This document shows positions 8,801-16,065 of a stretch of DNA of 23,532 nucleotides, piece by piece. The DNA is taken from NCBI GenBank assembly GCA_039024315.1, contig JBCCQN010000128.1:1-23532 (forward strand), written 5' to 3'. Positions within the stretch are counted from its first letter, which is position 1; every line of letters starts with the position of its first letter. The notes under the pieces are model-generated. The model ran no database searches. It saw nothing but the letters and a program-made list of their open reading frames with translations, and was not told the DNA's origin. The DNA is from JBCAWW01 sp039024315. Its GTDB lineage: Bacteria > Bacteroidota > Bacteroidia > J057. The translations under genes were made by a program, and so were the position numbers.

Positions 8801-8820
8801 TTAGCGTTCTGCGAAGCAGC
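8801..8820 (-). repeat. Dispersed palindrome, GCGGAACG family (copy 4, stem-variant)
   Basis: On the minus strand it reads GCTGCTTCGCAGAACGCTAA. The stem is CTGC/GCAG instead of CCGC/GCGG, so both sides of one base pair have changed together. It is inverted relative to the copy at 8685 and is followed by six C (8821-8826), mirroring the six G at 8715-8720. Confidence 0.6.
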
Positions 8821-8827
8821 CCCCCAA

Positions 8828-10264
8828 TCAATCCGCACTCACTGGCTCCACCACATCATCTTCCCAGCCCATATTGATTTCGAGCTCGGGTTTGGCCTCC
8901 CGCAATGCCGCCACGCCCGCTTTATCCACTTTGGATTGCCAGAGGTAAACCACTTTCAAGGCAGGCAAGGCTTTGATAGTCTCTATGCCTGCATTGGTGA
9001 TTTCGGTGCCATAAAGATTGAGGTATTCGAGGCGTTCAAGGCCCGCGAGATGCTGTAGATCAGCATCCTTGATCGGGCTTTGTTCGAGATGCAGTTCAGT
9101 GAGGTTTTTGAGTTGGGCGAGGACGGAATAGTCAGTTGGTGTAGCATAGCGTAAGTCCAACCAAGTGATCTGATCGGCCAATGGGAGTAATAACTGCATC
9201 TGAGCATTGGCAAAAGGCGTCGTATCCTGATTGACTTTGACGCGCAGATAATTGGTCTGTTGTGAGACGGGCATTACCAAAACACCTTCGGCTGCGAGCT
9301 CGCCTAGGGCATCAGCGGCGGGTTCGGCCACTGGCTCCGCAAAAATCCCTTGTGGTGCCGTCGGGTCATCATCCAAAGAACCTTCGCCAAAGGCAGCGAG
9401 GACTGGCTTGATATAATCGGGGATTTCCAGCTGGGCTACGGTAGTGGTATCAGTGGGTGCTCCGGCATCAATCCACCAACCTAAAAGTTCAATTTGTTTT
9501 TCAGACAAAGGCTTTTTGCCTTCTGGCGGCATATGCTCTTCATCATCTTCGGGCAGATTGACGCGGATGAAGAGATTACTTTCTTCGGCATTACCCGCGA
9601 CAAAAGCAGGGCCTTTGTCTCCCCCTTTGAGCAGCTGCTCGGGCGTATCCATGCGGAGATCGCCCTTCTTCTTGCCAGCACGATGACAACTGACACAGCG
9701 TTGCTCGAGCATGGGCTGTACGAGATCGGCATATACCTGCGCTTCTTGAATATCAGTGATGGGTGGACGTTTTTCGGCTTTGGGAGGTAGTCCTGCTAGC
9801 GAGCGCACGGGTTGTGGTGCATATTGAAAGAGATAATCTTCGCCATGGGTAAGTGAACCGCCATTGTGCCCCGCTAGGCCGAGCATAAAAATCGCCAATA
9901 TCAAGAGAGGCGTATAAGCTTTGCTGAGTACGGCCGGAATCTTCAGCTTCTTGGGCTGCGCCTTGATGAGCCAAGCTAGGGTAGCAAAAACTGCTAGTCC
10001 GATGCCTTGCCATTTGTGCCAAAACAATAAGTCTTCGTCGTATCCCCCACCCTGTGAGAGCAACCATCCCAAAAAGGCCGCCGCAATGGCGCCGATAGCA
10101 CTGATCAATAAGACAAAAGAAGTAGCGCCTTTGAGAGCTTTGTATTTTTCCTTGCGGCCCATAAATTCCATCACCCCCGCTAGTAGTAGCATGCCAATCG
10201 GCAAATGTACCAACAGCGGATGGAAACGACCGAGAAAGAGAACAAAATCCGGAGTAGTATTCAT
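8828..10264 (-). CDS. DUF2231-like membrane / c-type cytochrome / leucine-rich-repeat fusion protein
   Basis: 478 residues. Four hydrophobic segments (about 17-36, 48-69, 85-101, 113-132) begin with FHPLLVHLPIGMLLLAG, the signature of DUF2231-type membrane domains. A c-type haem site CVSCH (190-194) with a likely axial Met245 in EHMPPEG follows; this resembles the Planctomycete cytochrome domain (PSCyt1). The C-terminal part (about 335-465) has leucine-rich repeats: LTELHLEQSPIKDADLQHL, then LEYLNLYGTEITNAGIETI. It is the last gene of the operon, 12 bp after the DUF1501 gene. By architecture it anchors a haem domain at the periplasmic face and may pass electrons to or from the two upstream gene products; the LRR part suggests protein binding. 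That role is inference. The domain calls are clear from motifs, while the electron partner and substrate are unknown. Confidence 0.9.
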   Translation of the reverse strand: MNTTPDFVLFLGRFHPLLVHLPIGMLLLAGVMEFMGRKEKYKALKGATSFVLLISAIGAIAAAFLGWLLSQGGGYDEDLLFWHKWQGIGLAVFATLAWLIKAQPKKLKIPAVLSKAYTPLLILAIFMLGLAGHNGGSLTHGEDYLFQYAPQPVRSLAGLPPKAEKRPPITDIQEAQVYADLVQPMLEQRCVSCHRAGKKKGDLRMDTPEQLLKGGDKGPAFVAGNAEESNLFIRVNLPEDDEEHMPPEGKKPLSEKQIELLGWWIDAGAPTDTTTVAQLEIPDYIKPVLAAFGEGSLDDDPTAPQGIFAEPVAEPAADALGELAAEGVLVMPVSQQTNYLRVKVNQDTTPFANAQMQLLLPLADQITWLDLRYATPTDYSVLAQLKNLTELHLEQSPIKDADLQHLAGLERLEYLNLYGTEITNAGIETIKALPALKVVYLWQSKVDKAGVAALREAKPELEINMGWEDDVVEPVSAD

Positions 10265-10276
10265 TGTAGTAGTAGC

Positions 10277-11740
10277 TTACACTAAGATATCTTTCACCAC
10301 CTTGCCATACAAGTCTGTAAGCCTAAAGTCACGGCCTTGAAAGCGATAAGTGAGTTTTTCGTGATCCATGCCCATGGCATGAAGGATGGTTGCTTGCAAA
10401 TCGTGGATGTGGATGCGGTCCTTGATACCAGAATAGCCAATCTCATCCGTTTCCCCATAAGTGATGCCCGGCTTCACTCCCCCACCGGCTAGCCACATCG
10501 TAAAGGCTTCTTTATGGTGATCGCGCCCGTCAAAAGGGGCAAATTTACCACCTCGATTCTCGCGCATAGGAGTACGTCCAAACTCTCCGCCCCAAACCAC
10601 TAGCGTATCTTCGAGCAGACCTCTTTGCTTCAGGTCTTTGAGCAAGGCGGTCATGGGTTGATCGACTTCTTTGCAGCGCTCCAAAAAGCCATGATGCAGA
10701 GATTCAAAAGCATTGCTGCCATGAGAGTCCCAACCGCGATGATACAATTGAATAAAACGGACGCCGCGTTCCGCAAGGCGGCGGGCCAAAAGACAGTTGT
10801 TCGCAAAAGATGTTTGCCCCGGCTGCGTCCCATACATCTGATGGATATAGTCTGGCTCGAGGGAAATATCCATGGCCTCCGGCACTGTCATCTGCATGCG
10901 GAAGGCCAATTCGTATTGAGAAATCCTCGCCAAGGTCTCTGGATCGCCCACATCTTCGTGCTGGGCTTTGTTGATGGCGTTGATGGTCTCGATGGCGGCT
11001 TTGCGGAGGTCGCGAGAGATGCCATCGGGATCTTTGATGCTTTGGACGGGATCGCCTTGAGAGCGAAGCTGTACGCCTTGATAGATTGAAGGCAAAAAGC
11101 CTGATCCCCAGACGCTCTTACCTGCGCTAGGCGCAGATTGACCGGAGATCAAAACACAAAAACCCGGTAAGTTTTCATTTTCAGAGCCAAGGCCGTAAGT
11201 AACCCATGAGCCCATACTGGGGCGACCTTGTCGTGGGCTGCCTGTATGTGCAAAAAACTGGGCTGGCGCGTGATTAAACTCGTCGGTATGCATGGCCTTG
11301 AGAAAAGCCACCTCATCTACCACGCCCTGAAAGTGTGGAAATAGTTCCGAAACCCAGGAGCGTGATTCTCCATACTGCCCAAATTTGAAGCGTGGCCCTA
11401 ACATAGTGGGCACTCCTTGGATAAAGGCAAATCGCTTGCCTTCCAACAAAGAAGGCGGACACTCCAATCCATCTAGCTTGGCCAAGTCAGGCTTATAATC
11501 AAACAGCTCCAATTGCGAAGGCGCTCCGGCCATGTGCAGATAGATCACCCGTTTGGCTTTGGGCGCAAATTGGGCAGCCTTTGCTAAGACAGGATTGATC
11601 GCTTGCTCTTCCGTAGGATTGGAACAGGCCGCTAAACCGCCCATCCACATGCCTGCTAGCCCCAAAGCACTATTGCGGAGAAAATGTCTCCGAGTCTGAT
11701 AGAGGCGATGGCGTTGGTCAACTTCTTTATACCATTTCAT
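10277..11740 (-). CDS. DUF1501 family protein with Tat signal (sulfatase-like fold)
   Basis: 487 residues. The N-terminus has a twin-arginine signal TRRHFLRNSALGLAG (Arg17, Arg18, Phe20, Leu21) and an AAC sequence at 37-39 that could also allow lipidation. Family features are HMAGAPSQLELFDYKP (69-84), RRLAERGVRFIQLY (320-333), the GWDSHG segment (336-341), GGEFGRTP (384-391), GRDHH (405-409) and HDLQATILHAMG (446-457). DUF1501 proteins resemble sulfatases and alkaline phosphatases in fold, but their reaction is not established. Export in folded form by Tat suggests a cofactor or metal is loaded in the cytoplasm. The gene lies between the DUF1549/DUF1553 gene (13 bp gap) and the haem/LRR gene (12 bp gap), the usual neighbourhood of this family. 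I see no missing segments. Confidence 0.95.
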   Translation of the reverse strand: MKWYKEVDQRHRLYQTRRHFLRNSALGLAGMWMGGLAACSNPTEEQAINPVLAKAAQFAPKAKRVIYLHMAGAPSQLELFDYKPDLAKLDGLECPPSLLEGKRFAFIQGVPTMLGPRFKFGQYGESRSWVSELFPHFQGVVDEVAFLKAMHTDEFNHAPAQFFAHTGSPRQGRPSMGSWVTYGLGSENENLPGFCVLISGQSAPSAGKSVWGSGFLPSIYQGVQLRSQGDPVQSIKDPDGISRDLRKAAIETINAINKAQHEDVGDPETLARISQYELAFRMQMTVPEAMDISLEPDYIHQMYGTQPGQTSFANNCLLARRLAERGVRFIQLYHRGWDSHGSNAFESLHHGFLERCKEVDQPMTALLKDLKQRGLLEDTLVVWGGEFGRTPMRENRGGKFAPFDGRDHHKEAFTMWLAGGGVKPGITYGETDEIGYSGIKDRIHIHDLQATILHAMGMDHEKLTYRFQGRDFRLTDLYGKVVKDILV

Positions 11741-11753
11741 GGAACGCTTGGAT

Positions 11754-13964
11754 TTAGATCTTGGTAATTACTTCATCCAAATTGAGGATGACATTGGCGA
11801 CATTGACGAGCGCGGCTAAGGCAACAGTTTTGTCCTTACGGTCCGGAAGTAAGTTGTCAATTTCTGCGGGAGAATGCTGATAGTATGCTAGCGCTTTCTG
11901 ATAAAAATCTAACAGTAATGATAATTCTTGGCTTTCTGCCTCACGGCAAACGGCTAATTCGTAGCCTAAGGCCAGCTGGGACTCGACTTCAGCGCCGCCT
12001 TCTCGATTCATGCGTTCGGCGAGGCCGATGGCTGCTTCAAAGTAGGCCGAATCATTGAGGGTAACCAAGGCTTGCAAGGGTGTATTGGTCCGAATCCGGC
12101 GACTGACACAAAACTCGCGGCTGGGCGCATCAAAGGTCAGCATAGAGGGATAGGGACTAGATCTACGCCAAAAGGTATAAAGCCCCCTGCGGTAACGATC
12201 CTCCCCCTCACTAGGGATCCAGCGGAGTACATTGCGGATCACCTGCCAGGTGCCCTCTGGCTGGGGCGGCATCACACTTGGACCGAGTTGCTTGCGACTC
12301 AACAGACCACTTACAGCCAAGGCCTGATCCCGAATTTGCTCCGCCGAAAGTCTTACTCGTGGCCCTCTAGCCAGTAGTGCGTTATAAGGATCGCGCTCTT
12401 TGAGCTCGGGTGAGACATTGGAATTTTGCTGATAGCTAGCAGACATCACGATCTCCTTGAGAAAAGATTTGATCCGCCACTGATGCTTGCCTTGTAAGCC
12501 AAGGGCGAGATAATCGAGTAATTCTGGATGAGAGGGGCGTTCGCCTTGGGTGCCAAAATCCTCTAAGGTTGCTACGATGCCACGTCCAAATACTTGTTCC
12601 CAAATCCGATTGGCAATCACGCGGCTAGTAAGCGGATTGTCTGGACTCATGAGCCATTGAGCCATACCGAGGCGGTCTTGACTAAATTGTGAACCAAACT
12701 CCCCAATCGCGACTGGCGTACCCGGCACTACTGTATCCCCATGGACCAACCAATTGCCGCGCTCGAAGACGCGAGTAGTACGCTTTTCTGCTGGGCTTTG
12801 TTCCCGCATGATGGGCGTATTGTCCTTGGCCATCCACTCGCTGATCTCTGCCTGCTCTTGCTCACTCACCCAATCTTTGAGGCGAGGAAAGTCGCTAGAG
12901 AGATCGCGGTCTTGACTGGTATTGAAAAAGGCATAAACCTGATAAAACTCATCATGCTCCAAGGGATCATAGGGATGGTGATGGCATTGCACACAGCCGA
13001 TGGTCATGCCCTGCCATACCTCCATAGTGGTATTGACGCGGTCGATGACTGCCGTAACGCGAAACTCTTCATCGTCCGTGCCGCCTTCGTCATTGCTCAT
13101 GGTATTGCGGTGAAAAGCCGTCGCGATCATTTGATCGGGAGTAGGATTGGGGAGCAGATCACCTGCCAATTGCTCGATGGTAAATTGGTCAAAGGGCATA
13201 TCGGCATTAAAGGCATTGATCACCCAATCACGATAGCGCCACATAGAGCGAAAACGATCTTTTTGGTAGCCCTGAGAGTCGGCATAGCGGGCTAAGTCCA
13301 ACCACATAGAGGCCCAGCGTTCCCCAAAGTGGGAAGAAGCCAAAAGACGATCGACGAGCTGTTCGTAAGCCTGAGGATCGCTATTATTGACAAAGGCATC
13401 TATCTCTGCTGGACTTGGCGGTAAGCCGATGAGGTCGAGAGAAAGGCGTCTGATGAGGGTTTGTTTATCTGCTTTCTTCGCAGGGCTAAGGCCCTCCTCG
13501 TCTAAGCGTTCGCCGATGTAGGCGTCAATAGGAGAGGCGAGAGATGCTTTGGCCTCATCTACTTTTGGCGGTATAAAAGCCCAATGGGTTTCCCATTCGG
13601 CACCTTCGTTGATCCATTGTGCTAGGAGTTGGGTTTCCTCTTCGGTCAGCGGATCTTGTTCGAGCGGCATGCGTAATTCGGGATCGCTATGGCGAATGCG
13701 GATGATTAGTTCGCTGACCTCGGCATCACCGGGGATGATGGCCGCTAAACCTGATTCCGCTTCACGCAGGGCTTCGTCCCTAAAGCGAAGGCCTAGACCA
13801 CCATTTTGTTTGACTCCTCCGTGGCAACCGAGGCATTTTTCATTGAGGATGGGACGGATTTGGGTATTGAAATTGATTTTTTCAGTACCCTTTTCTTGAC
13901 AGGCTTGGCCTAGCAGCAAAATCAATATCAGTCCGCCTGCGAACAAGAGTCTCATAGTAGCCAT
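11754..13964 (-). CDS. PSCyt1-DUF1549-DUF1553 cytochrome-like lipoprotein
   Basis: 736 residues from the ATG at 13964; a second Met at 13955 is equally possible. A longer frame to 14054 exists, but the signal peptide MRLLFAGGLILILLLGQAC starts naturally here, with Cys22 as the lipidated residue. The first haem c site is CLGCH (44-48) with a possible ligand in LRMPL (97-101). DUF1549 spans about 143-346 and carries a second haem-like motif CVQCHHHPYDP (324-334). DUF1553 spans about 425-690 (NPLTSRVIANRIWEQVFGRGIV, then LEDFGTQGERPSHPELLDYLA). This trio is typical of Planctomycetes and Verrucomicrobia and is found in some Bacteroidota. The reaction is not known. The gene is first in a three-gene operon and diverges from the phosphodiesterase gene at 14118. 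Confidence 0.93.
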   Translation of the reverse strand: MATMRLLFAGGLILILLLGQACQEKGTEKINFNTQIRPILNEKCLGCHGGVKQNGGLGLRFRDEALREAESGLAAIIPGDAEVSELIIRIRHSDPELRMPLEQDPLTEEETQLLAQWINEGAEWETHWAFIPPKVDEAKASLASPIDAYIGERLDEEGLSPAKKADKQTLIRRLSLDLIGLPPSPAEIDAFVNNSDPQAYEQLVDRLLASSHFGERWASMWLDLARYADSQGYQKDRFRSMWRYRDWVINAFNADMPFDQFTIEQLAGDLLPNPTPDQMIATAFHRNTMSNDEGGTDDEEFRVTAVIDRVNTTMEVWQGMTIGCVQCHHHPYDPLEHDEFYQVYAFFNTSQDRDLSSDFPRLKDWVSEQEQAEISEWMAKDNTPIMREQSPAEKRTTRVFERGNWLVHGDTVVPGTPVAIGEFGSQFSQDRLGMAQWLMSPDNPLTSRVIANRIWEQVFGRGIVATLEDFGTQGERPSHPELLDYLALGLQGKHQWRIKSFLKEIVMSASYQQNSNVSPELKERDPYNALLARGPRVRLSAEQIRDQALAVSGLLSRKQLGPSVMPPQPEGTWQVIRNVLRWIPSEGEDRYRRGLYTFWRRSSPYPSMLTFDAPSREFCVSRRIRTNTPLQALVTLNDSAYFEAAIGLAERMNREGGAEVESQLALGYELAVCREAESQELSLLLDFYQKALAYYQHSPAEIDNLLPDRKDKTVALAALVNVANVILNLDEVITKI

Positions 13965-14117
13965 TTTGTGTGAATCATCCCTGCTCTGTGGATGGAGCAA
14001 AAAGAGGATTTGTGCGATAAAACCTAAGATATTGAAATTCCCATCTATCATCAATGTGGATCATACGGGAACGATGCCAGATTTGAGATTTTGGCTGAAG
14101 AAACGGATATTCCAAGT

Positions 14118-14972
14118 ATGGCAAAAAAAGCATTTTGGAAACGCGGCTGGGTGAGGCTGCTACTGGTGTTGATATTGCTCATCAGCTTGGTTAAAATCTA
14201 CAATTGGGATTTGTTAGCCCCAGATTCGCCCAATGATTCTCCACTGATTATTGCGCATCGAGGCTGGTCTTCAGAAGCCCCCGAAAATACCCTTAGCGCG
14301 ATCAAATTGGCCCTTGAAAAAGAGGCGGATATGATCGAGTTCGATCTGCACATGAGCCGAGATCAGGTGCCGGTAGTAATCCATGACCCAACTTTGGAGC
14401 GCACCACCAATGGTACAGGTGAGGTCAAGGAGATGAGCCTCTTTGAGCTTCGTAAGCTAGATGCGGGTAGTTGGTTTGGAGACGCCTACATCGGCGAACG
14501 CATTCCCACCTTGACCGAGGTCATGGCGATGGTGCAAGGCAAAAGTAAATTGCTCATAGAGCTAAAGTGGGATGATGAGGGCGAGGTTTACCCAGGCTTG
14601 GTGGATAGTGTATTGGCCGAGATAGCGCGTTTCAACGGCCAAAACTGGTGTGAGATTCATACCTTCGACGCCTCCATGGTACGCGATATCCGCGAAAAAG
14701 CTCCTGAACAGGAGGTTCAAAAGCTTATCGTTTATGATCTAGCGATCGTGCCGGGGCATGTCGATCGGAAATGGCAATGGAGTGATGGGAGTAAGTTCGA
14801 CGAAGGCGTCAGCGGCATCAATGTTTGGCTCAAAGGATTGAGCCCTCGTTTGGTCAATCGTATCCACGCCCAAGGCAAAAAGGTCTATGTTTTTACCGTC
14901 AATGAGCCAGATGATGTGGCTTACTGTAAGAAGCTTGGGGTTGACGGCTTGATCACCGATGGACTGCCCTAG
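14118..14972 (+). CDS. Glycerophosphodiester phosphodiesterase, membrane anchored
   Basis: 284 residues from the ATG at 14118. An in-frame TTG at 14091 would add nine residues, but the ATG gives a normal basic start (MAKKAFWKRGWVR) and an uncleaved-looking hydrophobic anchor at about 11-27. The GDPD domain covers about 42-284: HRG at 47-49, APENT at 54-58, metal-site residues Glu74 and Asp76 in EFDLH, VVIHDPTLERTTNGTG (86-101), and Glu148 in LIELK. By family knowledge it hydrolyses glycerophosphodiesters to glycerol-3-phosphate and an alcohol with a divalent metal. The N-terminal anchor places the domain outside the cytoplasm, so it probably acts on phospholipid breakdown products in the periplasm. 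It diverges from the haem operon (153 bp gap) and ends 1 bp before the convergent barrel gene. Confidence 0.94.
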   Translation: MAKKAFWKRGWVRLLLVLILLISLVKIYNWDLLAPDSPNDSPLIIAHRGWSSEAPENTLSAIKLALEKEADMIEFDLHMSRDQVPVVIHDPTLERTTNGTGEVKEMSLFELRKLDAGSWFGDAYIGERIPTLTEVMAMVQGKSKLLIELKWDDEGEVYPGLVDSVLAEIARFNGQNWCEIHTFDASMVRDIREKAPEQEVQKLIVYDLAIVPGHVDRKWQWSDGSKFDEGVSGINVWLKGLSPRLVNRIHAQGKKVYVFTVNEPDDVAYCKKLGVDGLITDGLP

Positions 14973-14973
14973 C

Positions 14974-15657
14974 CTAAAAACGCCAGCCAATCGAAAGTTC
15001 TGTTAAAGGGCTGGTAAGAAGCAAGAGGCGTGTTTCCTCCGTTTGAGGGAAAAATCCCAATTCCGTTGTATCATCCTCTAGGCGATCAATGAATTGGTTG
15101 CGATTTATCCCAAGTCCGAGAGCAAATTCTGCCCGTAACACCAAGCGGTCGATCGGAAGATATTCGATACCCAATCCCCAGGATAAGGACGTATGCACGA
15201 CTAGCCATTCTGTATGCTGTTCGATAAGCCCGTTAAAGGTTTCCAAGCTTCCCATAGTTTCTACCCATTGTCGACCTAACATGAGATCGGCGAAGGCATA
15301 GGCTCGAAAATCTTTGGAAAATTTATCTCCCCAAAATCGATATTGTAGCCCACTCGTTAGATGAAGGCCTCGCGCACTGTACCGTCCAAAGGCAGTTGAA
15401 CTCGCGTTTGTCAATTCATAGCTAGTCAATGGGAGATAGTCCAGACCCGCTCGCATCGAGAGTCTTTCGCTGTATTCGTAGCGATACTCAAAGCCGGGGA
15501 ATACGAACTGAGAGGGCGGTTCTATAGGCGTAACAACCCCAATATTGCGAAATGAGCTCGCAAAATTGATGGAGAGGTTATGGCGAAAAACTTTGTCTTG
15601 GGCGCTGAGACTAAGAAATAGCCCCAGTAGGCAAATACTGAGTATTGTTTTTTTCAT
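14974..15657 (-). CDS. Small outer-membrane beta-barrel protein, function unknown
   Basis: 227 residues. A clear signal peptide MKKTILSICLLGLFLSLSAQ is followed by alternating polar/aromatic strands such as HNLSINFASSF, FRAYAFADLMLGR, HTSLSWGLGIEYLPIDRLVLRAEF and, at the end, TELSIGWRF. The terminal aromatic residue fits insertion by the BAM machinery. It resembles generic outer-membrane barrels of the OmpW/PorT size class, but I cannot name a family. It ends 1 bp from the convergent phosphodiesterase gene with no terminator between. Upstream lies the palindrome-rich spacer 15658-16065. Confidence 0.85.
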   Translation of the reverse strand: MKKTILSICLLGLFLSLSAQDKVFRHNLSINFASSFRNIGVVTPIEPPSQFVFPGFEYRYEYSERLSMRAGLDYLPLTSYELTNASSTAFGRYSARGLHLTSGLQYRFWGDKFSKDFRAYAFADLMLGRQWVETMGSLETFNGLIEQHTEWLVVHTSLSWGLGIEYLPIDRLVLRAEFALGLGINRNQFIDRLEDDTTELGFFPQTEETRLLLLTSPLTELSIGWRF

Positions 15658-15750
15658 GCTAGCTAGACTTTAGTATCAAGACTGGCCTTAATATGAATTT
15701 GTTATTCGTATTAATAAAATTCTAATATTTGAGAGGGGCTTTGGTGGGGG

Positions 15751-15779
15751 TTGCCGCTTCGCGGAACGCTTGTATCTGG
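15751..15779 (+). repeat. Dispersed palindrome, GCGGAACG family (copy 5, long form)
   Basis: TTGCCGCTTCGCGGAACG is followed by CTTGTATCTGG. It matches the long forms at 7385 and 8685 over about 29 bases. The stem CCGC/GCGG encloses TTC. Confidence 0.65.
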
Positions 15780-15782
15780 CAC

Positions 15783-15805
15783 GCGACAAGGCAGTGCCTT
15801 GTCGC
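15783..15805. repeat. Perfect 10-bp hairpin
   Basis: The arms GCGACAAGGC and GCCTTGTCGC pair fully around AGT. It lies 3 bp after copy 5 and has no T-run. Confidence 0.7.
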
Positions 15806-15824
15806 TAAACCGCCCTCCGATTTG

Positions 15825-15944
15825 CATTTCGACAGAGGCCACTGGCCGACGAGAAATCTCCTTTCGTTTGATCGTAATACAATTTATCAGATAGTCCCGA
15901 TTCTAATCGGGAGTCGTTCCGCTTCGCGGACCTCTGTCGAAATG
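15825..15944. repeat. 120-base element bounded by 14-bp inverted repeats
   Basis: CATTTCGACAGAGG (15825-15838) and CCTCTGTCGAAATG (15931-15944) are exact inverted repeats. Inside are GGCC-ACT-GGCC (15837-15847), GAGAAATCTC (15851-15860), TCCCGATT-CT-AATCGGGA (15895-15912) and a GCGGAACG-family copy (15915-15932). I recall similar dispersed sequences with CATTTCGAC ends and GAGAAATCTC in many Bacteroidota genomes; this is memory, not a search. It may be a small non-autonomous palindromic element. It has no coding capacity. Confidence 0.6.
15915..15932 (-). repeat. Dispersed palindrome, GCGGAACG family (copy 6)
   Basis: On the minus strand it reads GGTCCGCGAAGCGGAACG; the stem CCGC/GCGG encloses GAA and AACG follows. 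It lies inside the 120-base inverted-repeat element and overlaps its right arm by two bases. Confidence 0.5.
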
Positions 15945-15988
15945 ATTTCGTGCTAAATGGGTGCATAGGCCTCGCAACAAAAGCCAAT

Positions 15989-16003
15989 CGTTCCGCGCAG
16001 CGG
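15989..16003 (-). repeat. Dispersed palindrome, GCGGAACG family (copy 7)
   Basis: On the minus strand it reads CCGCTGCGCGGAACG, then ATTG. The copy at 17384 has the same ATTG extension. It directly abuts the T-run of the gcvT terminator. Confidence 0.6.
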
Positions 16004-16042
16004 AAAAAAAATGCCGAATGCGATCCTAATTCGCATCCGGCA
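16004..16042 (-). terminator. Rho-independent terminator of gcvT
   Basis: On the minus strand TGCCGGATGCGA pairs with TCGCATTCGGCA (12 bp, one G.U) around a seven-base loop, followed by eight T. It lies 23 bp after the gcvT stop codon. Confidence 0.88.
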
Positions 16043-16065
16043 CTCTTATTTGATTTATCTGTTTC

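Larger units (their letters stand above)
15658..16065. other. Gene-free spacer filled with palindromes
   Basis: 408 bases between the barrel gene and gcvT with no credible gene; the open frames here have no protein-like pattern. The first 90 bases are AT-rich and probably hold the promoter of the barrel gene, but I cannot assign elements. From 15751 to 16042 the spacer is almost continuous inverted repeats: a GCGGAACG copy (15751), a perfect hairpin (15783), a 120-base inverted-repeat element (15825-15944) with hairpins inside, another GCGGAACG copy (15989) and the gcvT terminator (16004). Confidence 0.7.

Noticed and set aside
8493..8804. 103-residue open frame across the sigma gene start and spacer
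   Set aside because: It is half antisense to the sigma factor and half made of repeat sequence.
12741..13295. 184-residue open frame opposite the DUF1549 region
   Set aside because: It lies fully antisense to a clearly conserved gene, has no recognisable domain, and other long antisense frames occur throughout the window because of codon bias.
13965..14054. 30-residue N-terminal extension of the DUF1549/DUF1553 protein
   Set aside because: The lipoprotein signal begins naturally at Met 13964 or 13955; the extension would bury it.
14091..14117. TTG start for the phosphodiesterase
   Set aside because: The ATG at 14118 gives a standard basic N-terminus followed by the anchor helix.
15729..15956. 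75-residue open frame in the palindrome-rich spacer
   Set aside because: It runs through hairpins and both inverted repeats; the translated sequence has no protein-like pattern.
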